Below are positions 1 through 7,703 of a stretch of 58,980 nucleotides of DNA, one piece after another. The position numbers were made by a program, and so were the translations under genes. Below the pieces are notes generated by a model. That model searched no databases. It was given only the letters and a program-made list of their open reading frames with translations, and had not been told where the DNA came from. The DNA comes from Pseudomonadota bacterium (GTDB taxonomy: Bacteria > Pseudomonadota > Gammaproteobacteria > Steroidobacterales > Woeseiaceae), in contig JAHKKM010000003.1 of assembly GCA_020027645.1 (NCBI GenBank), forward strand, positions 1 through 58,980, in the 5' to 3' direction. Positions within the stretch are counted from its first letter, which is position 1, and the number at the start of each line of letters is the position of its first letter.

Positions 1-1647
1 CTGGCAACTGACGAGATGCTGGCCGGGAGCAACAACTGGGCTGTTGCGGGTTCCCTGAGCCGCAACGGCAGGGCCATTGTTGCCAATGACATGCACCTCG
101 GACTCTCTGTGCCCAATGTTTTCTACCGTGCGCGGCTGGTGCAAACGGGCGATCAGGCGCGGGAGGAACCGCGCGACATAACCGGGGTCACCTTGCCGGG
201 CACGCCGGCAGTCGTTACCGGAAGCAACGGCCGGGTCGCATGGGCATTCACCAACAGTTATGGCGACTGGTCCGATGCAGTAATCGTGCGGCCCGGGGCC
301 GAACCGGGCACTTATCGCACAGTGGATGGCGATCTTCTTTTTCAGGAATTTCGCGAGACTATCGTTGTGAAAGGCGCGGACGACGTCACGCTGCTGGTCA
401 GGGAGACGCGCTGGGGTCCAGTTATTGACGATATAGCCTGGCCCGATGGTGAGATCGCCGTCAGCTGGATTGCGCACAAGGAAGATGCCGTCAATCTGCT
501 GCATCTCGGGCTGGAAACCGCGGCAACGATCGATGCGGCCATGGATGTTGCGAACCGTCTTGGCATACCACCGCAGAACTTTGTTTGCGGCGACGATGCC
601 GGGAACATCGGTTGGACCATCGCAGGAAAAATTCCGCAGCGAACGGCATACGATGCGAGTCTGCCAGCTGACTGGAGCGAAGGTGACGGATGGACCGGCT
701 GGCTGCCTGTCGAAGAGTATCCGCGGGTCCGCAACCCGCCGGTTGGACGAATCTGGACGGCGAATGCGCGTGTCGTCGACGGCGACGCGCTGCAAAAGAT
801 AGGCAACGGCGGTTATGACCTCGGCGCCCGCGCCGCACAGATACGCGACAAGCTGTTCGCCCGGGAGCTGTTCGACGCAAGGGACATGCTGGCCATCCAG
901 CTCGACGATCGGGCTCTGTTCCTGACGCCGTGGCGCGACCTGCTGCTGTCCGTGCTGGATGAAGAGGCCGTTGCCACGAATTCCCAGCGAAAACTTTATC
1001 GTGAGCTTGCAGAGGACTGGTTGCCACGCGCGTCAGCCGATTCAGCAGGTTACCGGCTGGTCCGAGGCTTTCGCATGGAAGTTCGGCAGATGGTATTCGA
1101 CATGCTGATGCAGCCGGTTGTCGATGCCTATGAGGAAAAGGTCGAACTGCGCATCAGCAACCAGTTCGAGGGACCACTGTGGGCGCTGGTGAATGAGCAA
1201 CCTGCACATCTGCTCTCCAATGACTTCGACAGCTGGCACGCATTGATGCTGGAAGCCGTTGACAGGAATATTCGCTATTTCGAACAGAACTTCGACGGTG
1301 GACTCGAACAACGCCGCTGGGGTGAGCGAAACATTGCCAGGATCCGGCATCCGCTGAGCCGCTCAGTCAGTGTTTTCTCTCGATGGCTGGACATGTCGCC
1401 GGAGCCCCTCGACGGTGACTCGAACATGCCACGGGTCATGAGTCCCGATTTCGGTCCTTCGGAGCGATTCGCTGTTTCGCCCGGGGACGAAAAAAATGGC
1501 TACCTGCACATGCCGGCTGGACAGAGTGGACACCCGATGTCGGACTTTTACCGTGCGGGGCATGATGACTGGGCGCAGGGGCGTGCAACGCCGTTTCTTC
1601 CGGGCGATACCGTGCACCTTCTGACCCTGACCAGCGCAGCACCCTGA
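1..1647 (+). CDS. Penicillin acylase family (Ntn-hydrolase) protein, 5'-truncated by window edge
   Basis: The C-terminal part of a periplasmic penicillin/acyl-homoserine-lactone-acylase-type amidohydrolase. The frame is open from base 1 and the gene begins before the window. Codon 10 (bases 28-30) is the Ser of the GSNNW motif. In this family that Ser becomes the N-terminal nucleophile of the beta chain after self-cleavage, so what is visible is essentially the complete beta subunit. The motif NDMHLGLSVPNVFY follows, which is the usual substrate-pocket region, and GRVAWAFTNSYGDWSD and HMPAGQSGHPMSDFY are also typical. These enzymes cleave amide bonds of beta-lactams or acylated amines. The real substrate cannot be read from sequence. 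Family assignment is firm; specificity is unknown. Confidence 0.92.
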   Translation: MATDEMLAGSNNWAVAGSLSRNGRAIVANDMHLGLSVPNVFYRARLVQTGDQAREEPRDITGVTLPGTPAVVTGSNGRVAWAFTNSYGDWSDAVIVRPGAEPGTYRTVDGDLLFQEFRETIVVKGADDVTLLVRETRWGPVIDDIAWPDGEIAVSWIAHKEDAVNLLHLGLETAATIDAAMDVANRLGIPPQNFVCGDDAGNIGWTIAGKIPQRTAYDASLPADWSEGDGWTGWLPVEEYPRVRNPPVGRIWTANARVVDGDALQKIGNGGYDLGARAAQIRDKLFARELFDARDMLAIQLDDRALFLTPWRDLLLSVLDEEAVATNSQRKLYRELAEDWLPRASADSAGYRLVRGFRMEVRQMVFDMLMQPVVDAYEEKVELRISNQFEGPLWALVNEQPAHLLSNDFDSWHALMLEAVDRNIRYFEQNFDGGLEQRRWGERNIARIRHPLSRSVSVFSRWLDMSPEPLDGDSNMPRVMSPDFGPSERFAVSPGDEKNGYLHMPAGQSGHPMSDFYRAGHDDWAQGRATPFLPGDTVHLLTLTSAAP

Positions 1648-1696
1648 AGGCCGCGCACGTTTCGCAGCGCCGTTTCGCCGCGCACTTGTCGCCGCC

Positions 1697-1730
1697 TTGC
1701 GCTGCGGGGATACTGTGGACTGCAGCGCAA
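1697..1730. repeat. Inverted repeat upstream of the MoxR gene
   Basis: Perfect 9-bp arms, TTGCGCTGC at 1697-1705 and GCAGCGCAA at 1722-1730, with a 16-bp centre. It lies in the 101-bp gap between the acylase stop and the moxR-like start. It could be an RNA hairpin in the leader or a binding site for a dimeric regulator. There is no T-run, so it is not a typical terminator. Confidence 0.4.
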
Positions 1731-1748
1731 CCAGCGACGGAATCTCAC

Positions 1749-2606
1749 ATGGCTGATAAAAAGTTCACCGGAACAAGCACTTATATAGCGACCGATGACC
1801 TCATGATGGCCGTCAATGCTGCCGTCACCCTGCAGCGGCCGATCCTCGTCAAAGGCGAGCCGGGTACCGGCAAGACTCAACTTGCTGTCGAAATTGCAAC
1901 CGCGCTGGGACATCCGCTGTTCGAGTGGCATATCAAGTCAACGACCAAGGCCCAGCAGGGCTTGTACGACTACGATGCGGTCGCCCGGCTGCGAGATTCA
2001 CAACTTGGTGATGACCGTGTGCATGACATCTCGAATTATATTGTCAGGGGCAAGGTCTGGGATGCATTCGAGTCTGCAGTGCGGCCGGTGCTGCTTATCG
2101 ATGAGATCGACAAGGCGGATATCGAATTTCCCAACGACCTTCTGCAAGAGCTCGACCGGATGGAGTTCTTCGTCTACGAAACGAAGCAGCTTGTCAAAGC
2201 ACGGCATCGTCCGATCATCATCATTACCAGCAACAACGAAAAGGAGCTGCCGGACGCGTTTCTGCGACGCTGCTTTTTCCATTACATCAGGTTTCCAGAC
2301 AAGGAAACGATGGAAAGGATCGTCGACGTGCATTTTCCGAAATTGAAAAAAAACCTGCTGCGTGAAGCGCTCGAGGCGTTCTACAGGATCAGGGACGTTC
2401 CCGGGTTGAAAAAGAAACCATCGACCTCCGAATTGCTTGACTGGATCAAGCTGCTGCTGGCCGAGGACATATCTCCGGAGGCATTGCGCAGCGATGATTC
2501 CCGAAAAGCCGTTCCGCCCATGTACGGAGCACTTTTGAAGAACGAACAGGATGTGCACCTGTTCGAACAGTTGGTTTTCCTGGATCGCCGTTCGCGTACT
2601 CAGTAA
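1749..2606 (+). CDS. MoxR-family AAA+ ATPase
   Basis: A 285-residue AAA+ ATPase of the MoxR type, a group that works as chaperones assembling or activating metalloenzymes and other complexes together with a VWA-domain partner. Walker A GEPGTGKT is at residues 36-43, Walker B LLIDEID at 115-121, sensor-1 region IIITSNN near 157-163, and an arginine-finger-like FLRR at 171-174. I chose ATG 1749 because it starts just before conserved family sequence; the frame stays open to 1686 without similarity. The VWA gene follows after 16 bp, so the two probably form an operon. The client is not evident from neighbours. Confidence 0.93.
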   Translation: MADKKFTGTSTYIATDDLMMAVNAAVTLQRPILVKGEPGTGKTQLAVEIATALGHPLFEWHIKSTTKAQQGLYDYDAVARLRDSQLGDDRVHDISNYIVRGKVWDAFESAVRPVLLIDEIDKADIEFPNDLLQELDRMEFFVYETKQLVKARHRPIIIITSNNEKELPDAFLRRCFFHYIRFPDKETMERIVDVHFPKLKKNLLREALEAFYRIRDVPGLKKKPSTSELLDWIKLLLAEDISPEALRSDDSRKAVPPMYGALLKNEQDVHLFEQLVFLDRRSRTQ

Positions 2607-2622
2607 GTCCGGTCCCCTTGCG

Positions 2623-3798
2623 GTGTTGACGCGATTCTTTTTCATGCTTCGGGAAGGCGGTATCAAGCCGTCAATCACCGAGTTGCTGACGCTTCTCGAG
2701 GCTCTGAAGGCCGGTGTTGCCGGTACCAGCGTCGACGATTTCTATTTCCTGTCGCGGTCTTGCCTGGTCAAGGATGAAACCCTTTTCGATCGTTTCGACC
2801 AGGTGTTTGCGGCGCACTTTCATGGGGTCGAGGACGCGTTCCGGGCCCTGGTACAGGACGTGCCCGAGGACTGGCTGCGCAAGCAGGCGGAGCTGTTATT
2901 GTCAGAAGAGGAACGGGCACGAATCGAGGCTCTCGGCGGTTTCGAAAAACTGATGGAGGCCTTGCGCGATAGGCTGGACCAACAACAGGGGCGCCACGAA
3001 GGCGGCAGCAAATGGATCGGTACGGCCGGTACTTCGCCATTCGGGGCGTATGGCTACAATCCCGAAGGTGTGCGCATTGGCCAGCAGGGTTCGCGAAACC
3101 GGCGCGCTGCCAAGGTTTGGGATCGTCGCGAGTATCGTAACCTCGATGATCAGGTTGAACTCGGAACCCGCAATATCAAGCTGGCGCTTCGCAAGCTTCG
3201 AAAATTCGCCCGGGAAGGCGCCGCTGATCTGCTCGACCTGGACGACACAATCGACAAGACAGCCCGCAATGCCGGACTACTTGATATACGAATGATCCCC
3301 GAGCGGCACAACGCTATCAAAGTGTTGTTGTGTCTTGATATCGGTGGCTCCATGGACGATCACGTTCGTGTATGCGAAGAGATGTTCTCGGCAGCCCGGA
3401 GCGAATTCAAGCACCTCGAGTATTTTTACTTCCACAATTTCATCTATGAAAGCATGTGGAAAGACAACCGGCGCCGGCACGCCGAGAAAATCCCGACCTC
3501 GCAGATAACCCACAAGTACGGATCCGACTACAAGCTGGTCTTTGTCGGCGACGCAACCATGAGCCCGTATGAAATCGTCTACCCCGGCGGAAGCGTCGAG
3601 CACTGGAACGAAGAGGCGGGCTCAGTGTGGATCAGGCGGCTGCTCAAGACCTACCCGAAAGCGATCTGGCTCAACCCGGAACCGCGACAGCGCTGGGACT
3701 TCACGCCTTCGATCAAACTGACTCGCGAACTGATGGACGACAGGATGTTTCCGCTGACGGTAAGCGGCCTGGACGACGGTATTCGCCGGCTACACTGA
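2623..3798 (+). CDS. VWA domain-containing protein, CoxE-like
   Basis: The usual partner of MoxR ATPases. The protein is about 391 residues if it starts at GTG 2623, which puts the family-typical opening LTRFFFMLREGG at the N-terminus. An in-frame ATG at 2551 lies inside moxR and is unlikely. The C-terminal half is a von Willebrand factor A fold with a MIDAS-like DIGGSMD at about residue 239. The central Gly replaces the usual Ser, as in CoxE-type proteins. The middle contains a basic, Arg-rich stretch (RQGRHEGG to NRRAAKVWDRREYRN). Presumed role: metal-dependent substrate binding that recruits the client to the MoxR ring. It ends 10 bp from the convergent peroxiredoxin gene. Confidence 0.88.
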   Translation: MLTRFFFMLREGGIKPSITELLTLLEALKAGVAGTSVDDFYFLSRSCLVKDETLFDRFDQVFAAHFHGVEDAFRALVQDVPEDWLRKQAELLLSEEERARIEALGGFEKLMEALRDRLDQQQGRHEGGSKWIGTAGTSPFGAYGYNPEGVRIGQQGSRNRRAAKVWDRREYRNLDDQVELGTRNIKLALRKLRKFAREGAADLLDLDDTIDKTARNAGLLDIRMIPERHNAIKVLLCLDIGGSMDDHVRVCEEMFSAARSEFKHLEYFYFHNFIYESMWKDNRRRHAEKIPTSQITHKYGSDYKLVFVGDATMSPYEIVYPGGSVEHWNEEAGSVWIRRLLKTYPKAIWLNPEPRQRWDFTPSIKLTRELMDDRMFPLTVSGLDDGIRRLH

Positions 3799-3808
3799 GA
3801 TACCGTAT

Positions 3809-4351
3809 CTAGTTTTTAGTCAGCGCCTCGAGATCGGCTAGCAATTCGGCCGAGTGTGTCTCCGGATCGACTGTCGCGTAATGCTTGGCGATGCGGCCCT
3901 CAGGATCGATGAGAAAGGTCTGGCGCTTGGCGACGGTCATACCGTACATGTTGGCCTTGACCCCGTATGCATCGGCTGTCGTGCCCTTGGAATCTGCGAG
4001 CAGCGGGAACGGCAGGCTGTATTTTTCTGCGAATCCCTTATGCGAGGACTCGTCGTCCAGGCTGACGCCGATGATCTGGCAGTTCAGGTTCTTGAAAGCA
4101 AAAATATTGTCGCGAAACTCGCATGCTTCGGTCGTGCAGCCAGGGGTGTCATCTTTCGGGTAAAAGTACAGTGCCACCCATTGACCGCGATAGTCTTCGA
4201 TCGAATGCAGTTGTCCACTCTGATCCGGTAACTCAAAATCAGGCGCTGGCTGACCGGCGGCCAGGTCATCAGCGATGGACGGACTTGCTCCCGCCAGCAT
4301 CATCGAGAGCACGAAATAAAGCGACCACTTGGACGACGAAACACTATACAT
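3809..4351 (-). CDS. Periplasmic peroxiredoxin, BCP/PrxQ type
   Basis: A thiol peroxidase reducing hydrogen peroxide and organic peroxides. The 180-residue protein begins with a hydrophobic Sec signal peptide (LYFVLSMMLAGASPSIADD, cleavage near residue 27), so it should act in the periplasm, unlike cytoplasmic Bcp. The AhpC/TSA fold has the peroxidatic Cys at residue 72 in DTPGCTTEACEF and a second Cys at 77. That five-residue spacing is the BCP/PrxQ pattern, in which Cys77 would be the resolving residue. RBS-like AGGA lies upstream of ATG 4351. A strong hairpin at 4370-4389 falls in its leader. The gene is divergent from the patatin gene. Confidence 0.9.
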   Translation of the reverse strand: MYSVSSSKWSLYFVLSMMLAGASPSIADDLAAGQPAPDFELPDQSGQLHSIEDYRGQWVALYFYPKDDTPGCTTEACEFRDNIFAFKNLNCQIIGVSLDDESSHKGFAEKYSLPFPLLADSKGTTADAYGVKANMYGMTVAKRQTFLIDPEGRIAKHYATVDPETHSAELLADLEALTKN

Positions 4352-4369
4352 GTATAAATTCCTCGATTG

Positions 4370-4389
4370 CCTGCCGCTTTGGCGGCAGG
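4370..4389 (-). other. Leader hairpin of the peroxiredoxin gene
   Basis: Perfect 8-bp stem CCTGCCGC/GCGGCAGG with a 4-nt loop, about 20 bp upstream of the peroxiredoxin start codon and just ahead of its RBS. There is no U-tract, so it is more likely an mRNA-stabilising or regulatory hairpin than a terminator. Confidence 0.4.
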
Positions 4390-4430
4390 AACGTGTTCAG
4401 ATAGCGGAATCAGCAAACCGCCGCGCGCAC

Positions 4431-4437
4431 TATAATA
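4431..4437. promoter_or_regulatory. Overlapping divergent -10 elements (patatin / peroxiredoxin)
   Basis: TATAAT at 4431-4436 on the plus strand overlaps TATTAT on the minus strand. The patatin ATG is at 4448, only 12 bp after the plus-strand -10, so a transcript from it would have a leader of about 5 nt and be nearly leaderless. Neither strand has a convincing -35. Confidence 0.35.
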
Positions 4438-4447
4438 CGCCTAAAGA

Positions 4448-5656
4448 ATGAAAAATCACCCCGAAGTCCGGAAAACCGCACTGGTATTGCCCGGTGGTGG
4501 CGCGAGAGGGGCCTTCCAGGTTGGTGTCCTCAAGGCAATTGCAGAGATCCTTCCACCCGGGGCTGTCAGTCCATTTCAGGTCCTCAGCGGCACGTCAGCA
4601 GGCGCGGTCAATTCAGTGGTGCTGGCCAGCAAGGCGCGGCGATTCCACGTCGCTGTCGCCGAACTCGAAACGGTCTGGAGCAATTTTCGCAGTGAACAGG
4701 TTTTCCGGACTGACAGCTGGACCATGCTGAAGAGCAGCCTGCATTGGCTCACGGCCATTGTACTTGGCGGGTACCTTGTCGGTGTGCCGCGATCGTTACT
4801 GGACAATTCGCCGCTGGTTGAACTGCTGAGCCGCAATATTCGGTTCCCGCGGATACAGGTGTCCATCGAAAAGGGGTATTTGCACGCGGTTGCAGTCACC
4901 GCTGCCAGTTATGGTTCCGCCAGGTCAATTACTTTTTTCCAGGCCGAGCCTGATCGCAAGACATGGGCACGAACGCGCAGGCGCGGCATCAGCACCGAGA
5001 TACATCTGGATCACCTGATGGCCAGCATTGCCGTCCCCATGATTTTTCCACCGGTTTGCATCAGGGGCGAATACTTCGGGGACGGTGCCATGCGCCAGGC
5101 AACACCGTTGAGTCCCGCGATTCACCTGGGCGCAGACCGGATTCTCGTTGTGGGAGTCCGCGATGAAACTGCGGACCCTCCAGGCAGCCCCGAATGCCCA
5201 GCCGCTTTTCCGAGCTTCCTGCAGATTGCGGGCTACATGCTGGATACCCTGTTTCTGGACGGCCTATACTCTGATCTCGAACGCATGACACGCATCAATC
5301 AGCTCATCGATTCGATAGATCCGGACCAGCGTGGTGGCGTGTCTGCGCTGATGCGCCCAATTGACACAATGATTGTTGTACCAAGTCGTGATCTGCGCGA
5401 AATGGCACTCGAGTATCGCAAGGCCATGCCGCGACCAGTGCGCGCCTTGCTCCGGGGAATCGGTGGCCGTGGCCGGAGTGAAGGTCGACTTTTGAGCTAC
5501 CTGCTGTTCGAGCAGTCTTACACCCGCGAATTGATCCGGCTCGGATACAACGACGCGATGAAGGTCCGGGAACAGCTGCTGGCATTCGTTACCGGCAAGG
5601 ATGTGCCCAGGCTGTTCGCACCGGATTGGGTGCAAAGGGACCTCGGCAGTCTCTGA
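4448..5656 (+). CDS. Patatin-like phospholipase family protein
   Basis: A serine acyl hydrolase of the patatin/RssA superfamily, 402 residues, using a Ser-Asp dyad. Visible motifs: oxyanion-hole GGGARG at residues 16-21, nucleophile elbow GTSAG with Ser50, and catalytic DGA with Asp212. There is no clear Sec signal, so it is probably cytoplasmic or peripheral on the inner membrane; a hydrophobic stretch at about 100-115 (WLTAIVLGGYLVGVP) could be a membrane anchor. The substrate is presumably a phospholipid or fatty-acyl ester, but this is not determinable. It is convergent with rapZ and has no RBS of note. Confidence 0.9.
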   Translation: MKNHPEVRKTALVLPGGGARGAFQVGVLKAIAEILPPGAVSPFQVLSGTSAGAVNSVVLASKARRFHVAVAELETVWSNFRSEQVFRTDSWTMLKSSLHWLTAIVLGGYLVGVPRSLLDNSPLVELLSRNIRFPRIQVSIEKGYLHAVAVTAASYGSARSITFFQAEPDRKTWARTRRRGISTEIHLDHLMASIAVPMIFPPVCIRGEYFGDGAMRQATPLSPAIHLGADRILVVGVRDETADPPGSPECPAAFPSFLQIAGYMLDTLFLDGLYSDLERMTRINQLIDSIDPDQRGGVSALMRPIDTMIVVPSRDLREMALEYRKAMPRPVRALLRGIGGRGRSEGRLLSYLLFEQSYTRELIRLGYNDAMKVREQLLAFVTGKDVPRLFAPDWVQRDLGSL

Positions 5657-5725
5657 CGGAACGATTTCGGCATGCCATCGCCGGACCAGGGGTACGATCG
5701 GCGCGGCAAAGGCTGACCGGGTTCG

Positions 5726-6622
5726 TCAGTCCGGCCGGGATTCCGGTGCACCAATCTCATTGTGGCGGGTAAGTACGGGATCGTGCAGCTGGCGAAGCTG
5801 TGCAGCGAGTTTTTCAGTCATGTAGACAGATCGGTGCTGGCCACCGGTGCAGCCCAGCGCCACTGTCAGGTAGCTTCTGTGAAAGCTGACGTATTGGGGA
5901 ATCCAGCGGCTGAGGAAAGCCAGAATGTCCTCAAACATCTGTTGAACCTGTGGTTCTTTGTCAAGAAAGGCTTGTACGGCGGCGTCTTTGCCGGTGAGTT
6001 TGCGCAGTTCCGGCTCCCAGTAAGGGTTTGGCAGGCAGCGCAGATCGAAAACGAAATCGGCGTCCGCTGGAATACCGTGCTTGTAGCCGAAAGATTCGAT
6101 CAGCACCGACAGCATGTTGGGCTTGCGACGATTCACCCGTTCACGGATAGCATCCGCCAGCTCATAAATACTGGTACGCGACGTGTCTATGACGAGATCA
6201 GCAGCATTGATGATTTGACCCAACAGTTCCCGCTCGCGCGCAATCGCCGCCCGCAATTCAAGGCCATCCACGGCCAGAGGGTGACGTCGCCGCGTCTCGC
6301 TGTATCGCTTGAGCAATATTTCATCGCTCGCCTGCAGGAATAACAAGTCAGTTTGAATCTTGTTTTGCCGCAGTTCGGCGATTACCCCGGGCAGGGCTTC
6401 GAGATCGCTCTTCCGGTTTCGCGCGTCGACGCCGACGGCAACCAGCGACCCGGATTGCTCGCGCGTTCGCGTTACTTCCTGCAGCAGTGACTTGAGGAGC
6501 GCAGCAGGCATGTTGTCGATACAGTAATAGCCAAGATCCTCGAGCACATGCAACGCCACGCTCTTCCCTGATCCGGAAAGACCGCTGACGATAATGAGCC
6601 TCATTTCATCTTTTGCTGTCAA
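5726..6622 (-). CDS. rapZ: RNase adapter protein RapZ
   Basis: A 298-residue P-loop protein with Walker A GLSGSGKS at residues 14-21 and the conserved C-terminal segment TVALGCTGGQHRSVY. In E. coli RapZ binds the sRNA GlmZ and hands it to RNase E, which sets the level of GlmS and hence glucosamine-6-phosphate for peptidoglycan and LPS. It also senses that sugar phosphate. The start overlaps the ptsN stop by 4 bp (ATGA), so they are translationally coupled. The E. coli neighbour ptsO (NPr) is missing downstream, where the patatin gene converges instead. Whether GlmY/GlmZ RNAs exist here cannot be told from the window. Confidence 0.96.
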   Translation of the reverse strand: MTAKDEMRLIIVSGLSGSGKSVALHVLEDLGYYCIDNMPAALLKSLLQEVTRTREQSGSLVAVGVDARNRKSDLEALPGVIAELRQNKIQTDLLFLQASDEILLKRYSETRRRHPLAVDGLELRAAIARERELLGQIINAADLVIDTSRTSIYELADAIRERVNRRKPNMLSVLIESFGYKHGIPADADFVFDLRCLPNPYWEPELRKLTGKDAAVQAFLDKEPQVQQMFEDILAFLSRWIPQYVSFHRSYLTVALGCTGGQHRSVYMTEKLAAQLRQLHDPVLTRHNEIGAPESRPD

Positions 6623-7158
6623 AGTGACTTTCTGTTCTTCAATACGCGATGGTAGATATTGCCAAACTGCCCCAGCTGCGACTCCCCCGATTCGGCAGCA
6701 AGCCGCCTGAAACCCGCGATGAAATTCTCATACAGCGCACGACTGTTGTTGGCGTCCCGCAGGCTGCTGCGCAACGCCTCATCGTCAAGACAGGATGTGA
6801 TCCAGTTGATGTCGTCGAGATGGCTCTTGTCGACAGTCTCGGGAACCATCAGGCCGAAAACCAGATCAACCGGGTCACCATCGCCTGAGTCAAAATCGAC
6901 GGATTCGGACAACCTGATGAGTGCGCCGGCGCTTTGAGTAGCGCCGGACACGCGGCAATGAGGAAACGCGACGCCCCTGCCAAGGCTGGTGCTTCCAAGG
7001 CGTTCGCGCTCGATCAGCCTTGAGAAGATCTCCTCGTTGGCGATATCGGGACTGGATTGAGCAAGCAACTCGCTGAGAATCTCAAGACAGTGCTTTTTGC
7101 CGCGCGCCCGGGCATTGCACAGTACATTTTCAGGCTTGATCAATTGTTCGGGAAACAT
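6619..7158 (-). CDS. ptsN: PTS-Ntr EIIA component PtsN
   Basis: The EIIA protein of the nitrogen-related phosphotransferase system, a regulatory rather than sugar-transporting branch. The phosphorylatable His is His67 in VAFPHCRV. At 179 residues it is slightly longer than the E. coli protein, with an extra C-terminal tail of basic and polar residues ending NRKSL. Cytoplasmic; known targets in relatives include K+ uptake and the KdpDE and PhoR kinases. The adjacent rpoN, hpf and rapZ genes make the classic rpoN operon. Confidence 0.95.
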   Translation of the reverse strand: MFPEQLIKPENVLCNARARGKKHCLEILSELLAQSSPDIANEEIFSRLIERERLGSTSLGRGVAFPHCRVSGATQSAGALIRLSESVDFDSGDGDPVDLVFGLMVPETVDKSHLDDINWITSCLDDEALRSSLRDANNSRALYENFIAGFRRLAAESGESQLGQFGNIYHRVLKNRKSL

Positions 7159-7189
7159 AGTGAAGCCGACTGACGCTGCCAGTCCTGTA

Positions 7190-7207
7190 GCTGTGAAGAT
7201 TCACAGC
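7190..7207. repeat. Perfect palindrome between hpf and ptsN
   Basis: Eight-base arms GCTGTGAA/TTCACAGC around a 2-bp centre, within the 99-bp hpf-ptsN gap. As DNA it is a good dimer-binding site; as RNA the 2-nt loop would be strained. Function unknown. Confidence 0.35.
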
Positions 7208-7257
7208 AATTGTCGCAATGCATGGTGGCGCCGGTTCAATTGCCGGACCGAATGGTA

Positions 7258-7578
7258 TTAATCAAATGATCGCTTGTTGGCATCTCTTGCGTGATGATCC
7301 CCAAGCTTTTCCTTGTATTTTCTTACCTGACGGTCGAGCTTGTCGACCAACACATCGATAGCCGCATACATGTCTTCTTCAGTGGCATCCGCAAACAGCT
7401 TTCCGCCATTGACATTGACCGTTGCCTCAGCCGTGTGCCTGAGTTTTTCAACTTTCAGCACGCAATGCACGTCTGAAACCAGGTCAAAATGTCGCTCGAT
7501 CTTCTCTATTTTGTTGACAACATATGCGCGCAATGCATCTGTTACGTCGATGTGATGGCCGGTAACGCTCAATTGCAT
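7258..7578 (-). CDS. hpf: Ribosome hibernation promoting factor HPF
   Basis: A 106-residue short-form HPF/YfiA family protein that binds the 30S A/P-site region and promotes 100S ribosome dimers in stationary phase. The whole chain is the S30AE domain: opening MQLSVTGHHIDVTDALRAYV, internal HTAEATVNVNGGKLFADA, and the Tyr/Lys-rich end DRQVRKYKEKL. There is no long-form C-terminal dimerisation domain. An AGGAG ribosome-binding site sits just upstream of the ATG. It lies between rpoN and ptsN as in E. coli. Confidence 0.96.
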   Translation of the reverse strand: MQLSVTGHHIDVTDALRAYVVNKIEKIERHFDLVSDVHCVLKVEKLRHTAEATVNVNGGKLFADATEEDMYAAIDVLVDKLDRQVRKYKEKLGDHHARDANKRSFD

Positions 7579-7703
7579 GATCTTCTCCTGTCGATAAACT
7601 GCCAGCTATGAAGTTCAGGCCTGCCTTCGGAGCAGTGCCTTCAGCCCTGTTGGGGTTCAAGAATTCCTCAGACCCTCCTATTCAGTGCTTGCGACGAACT
7701 CAC

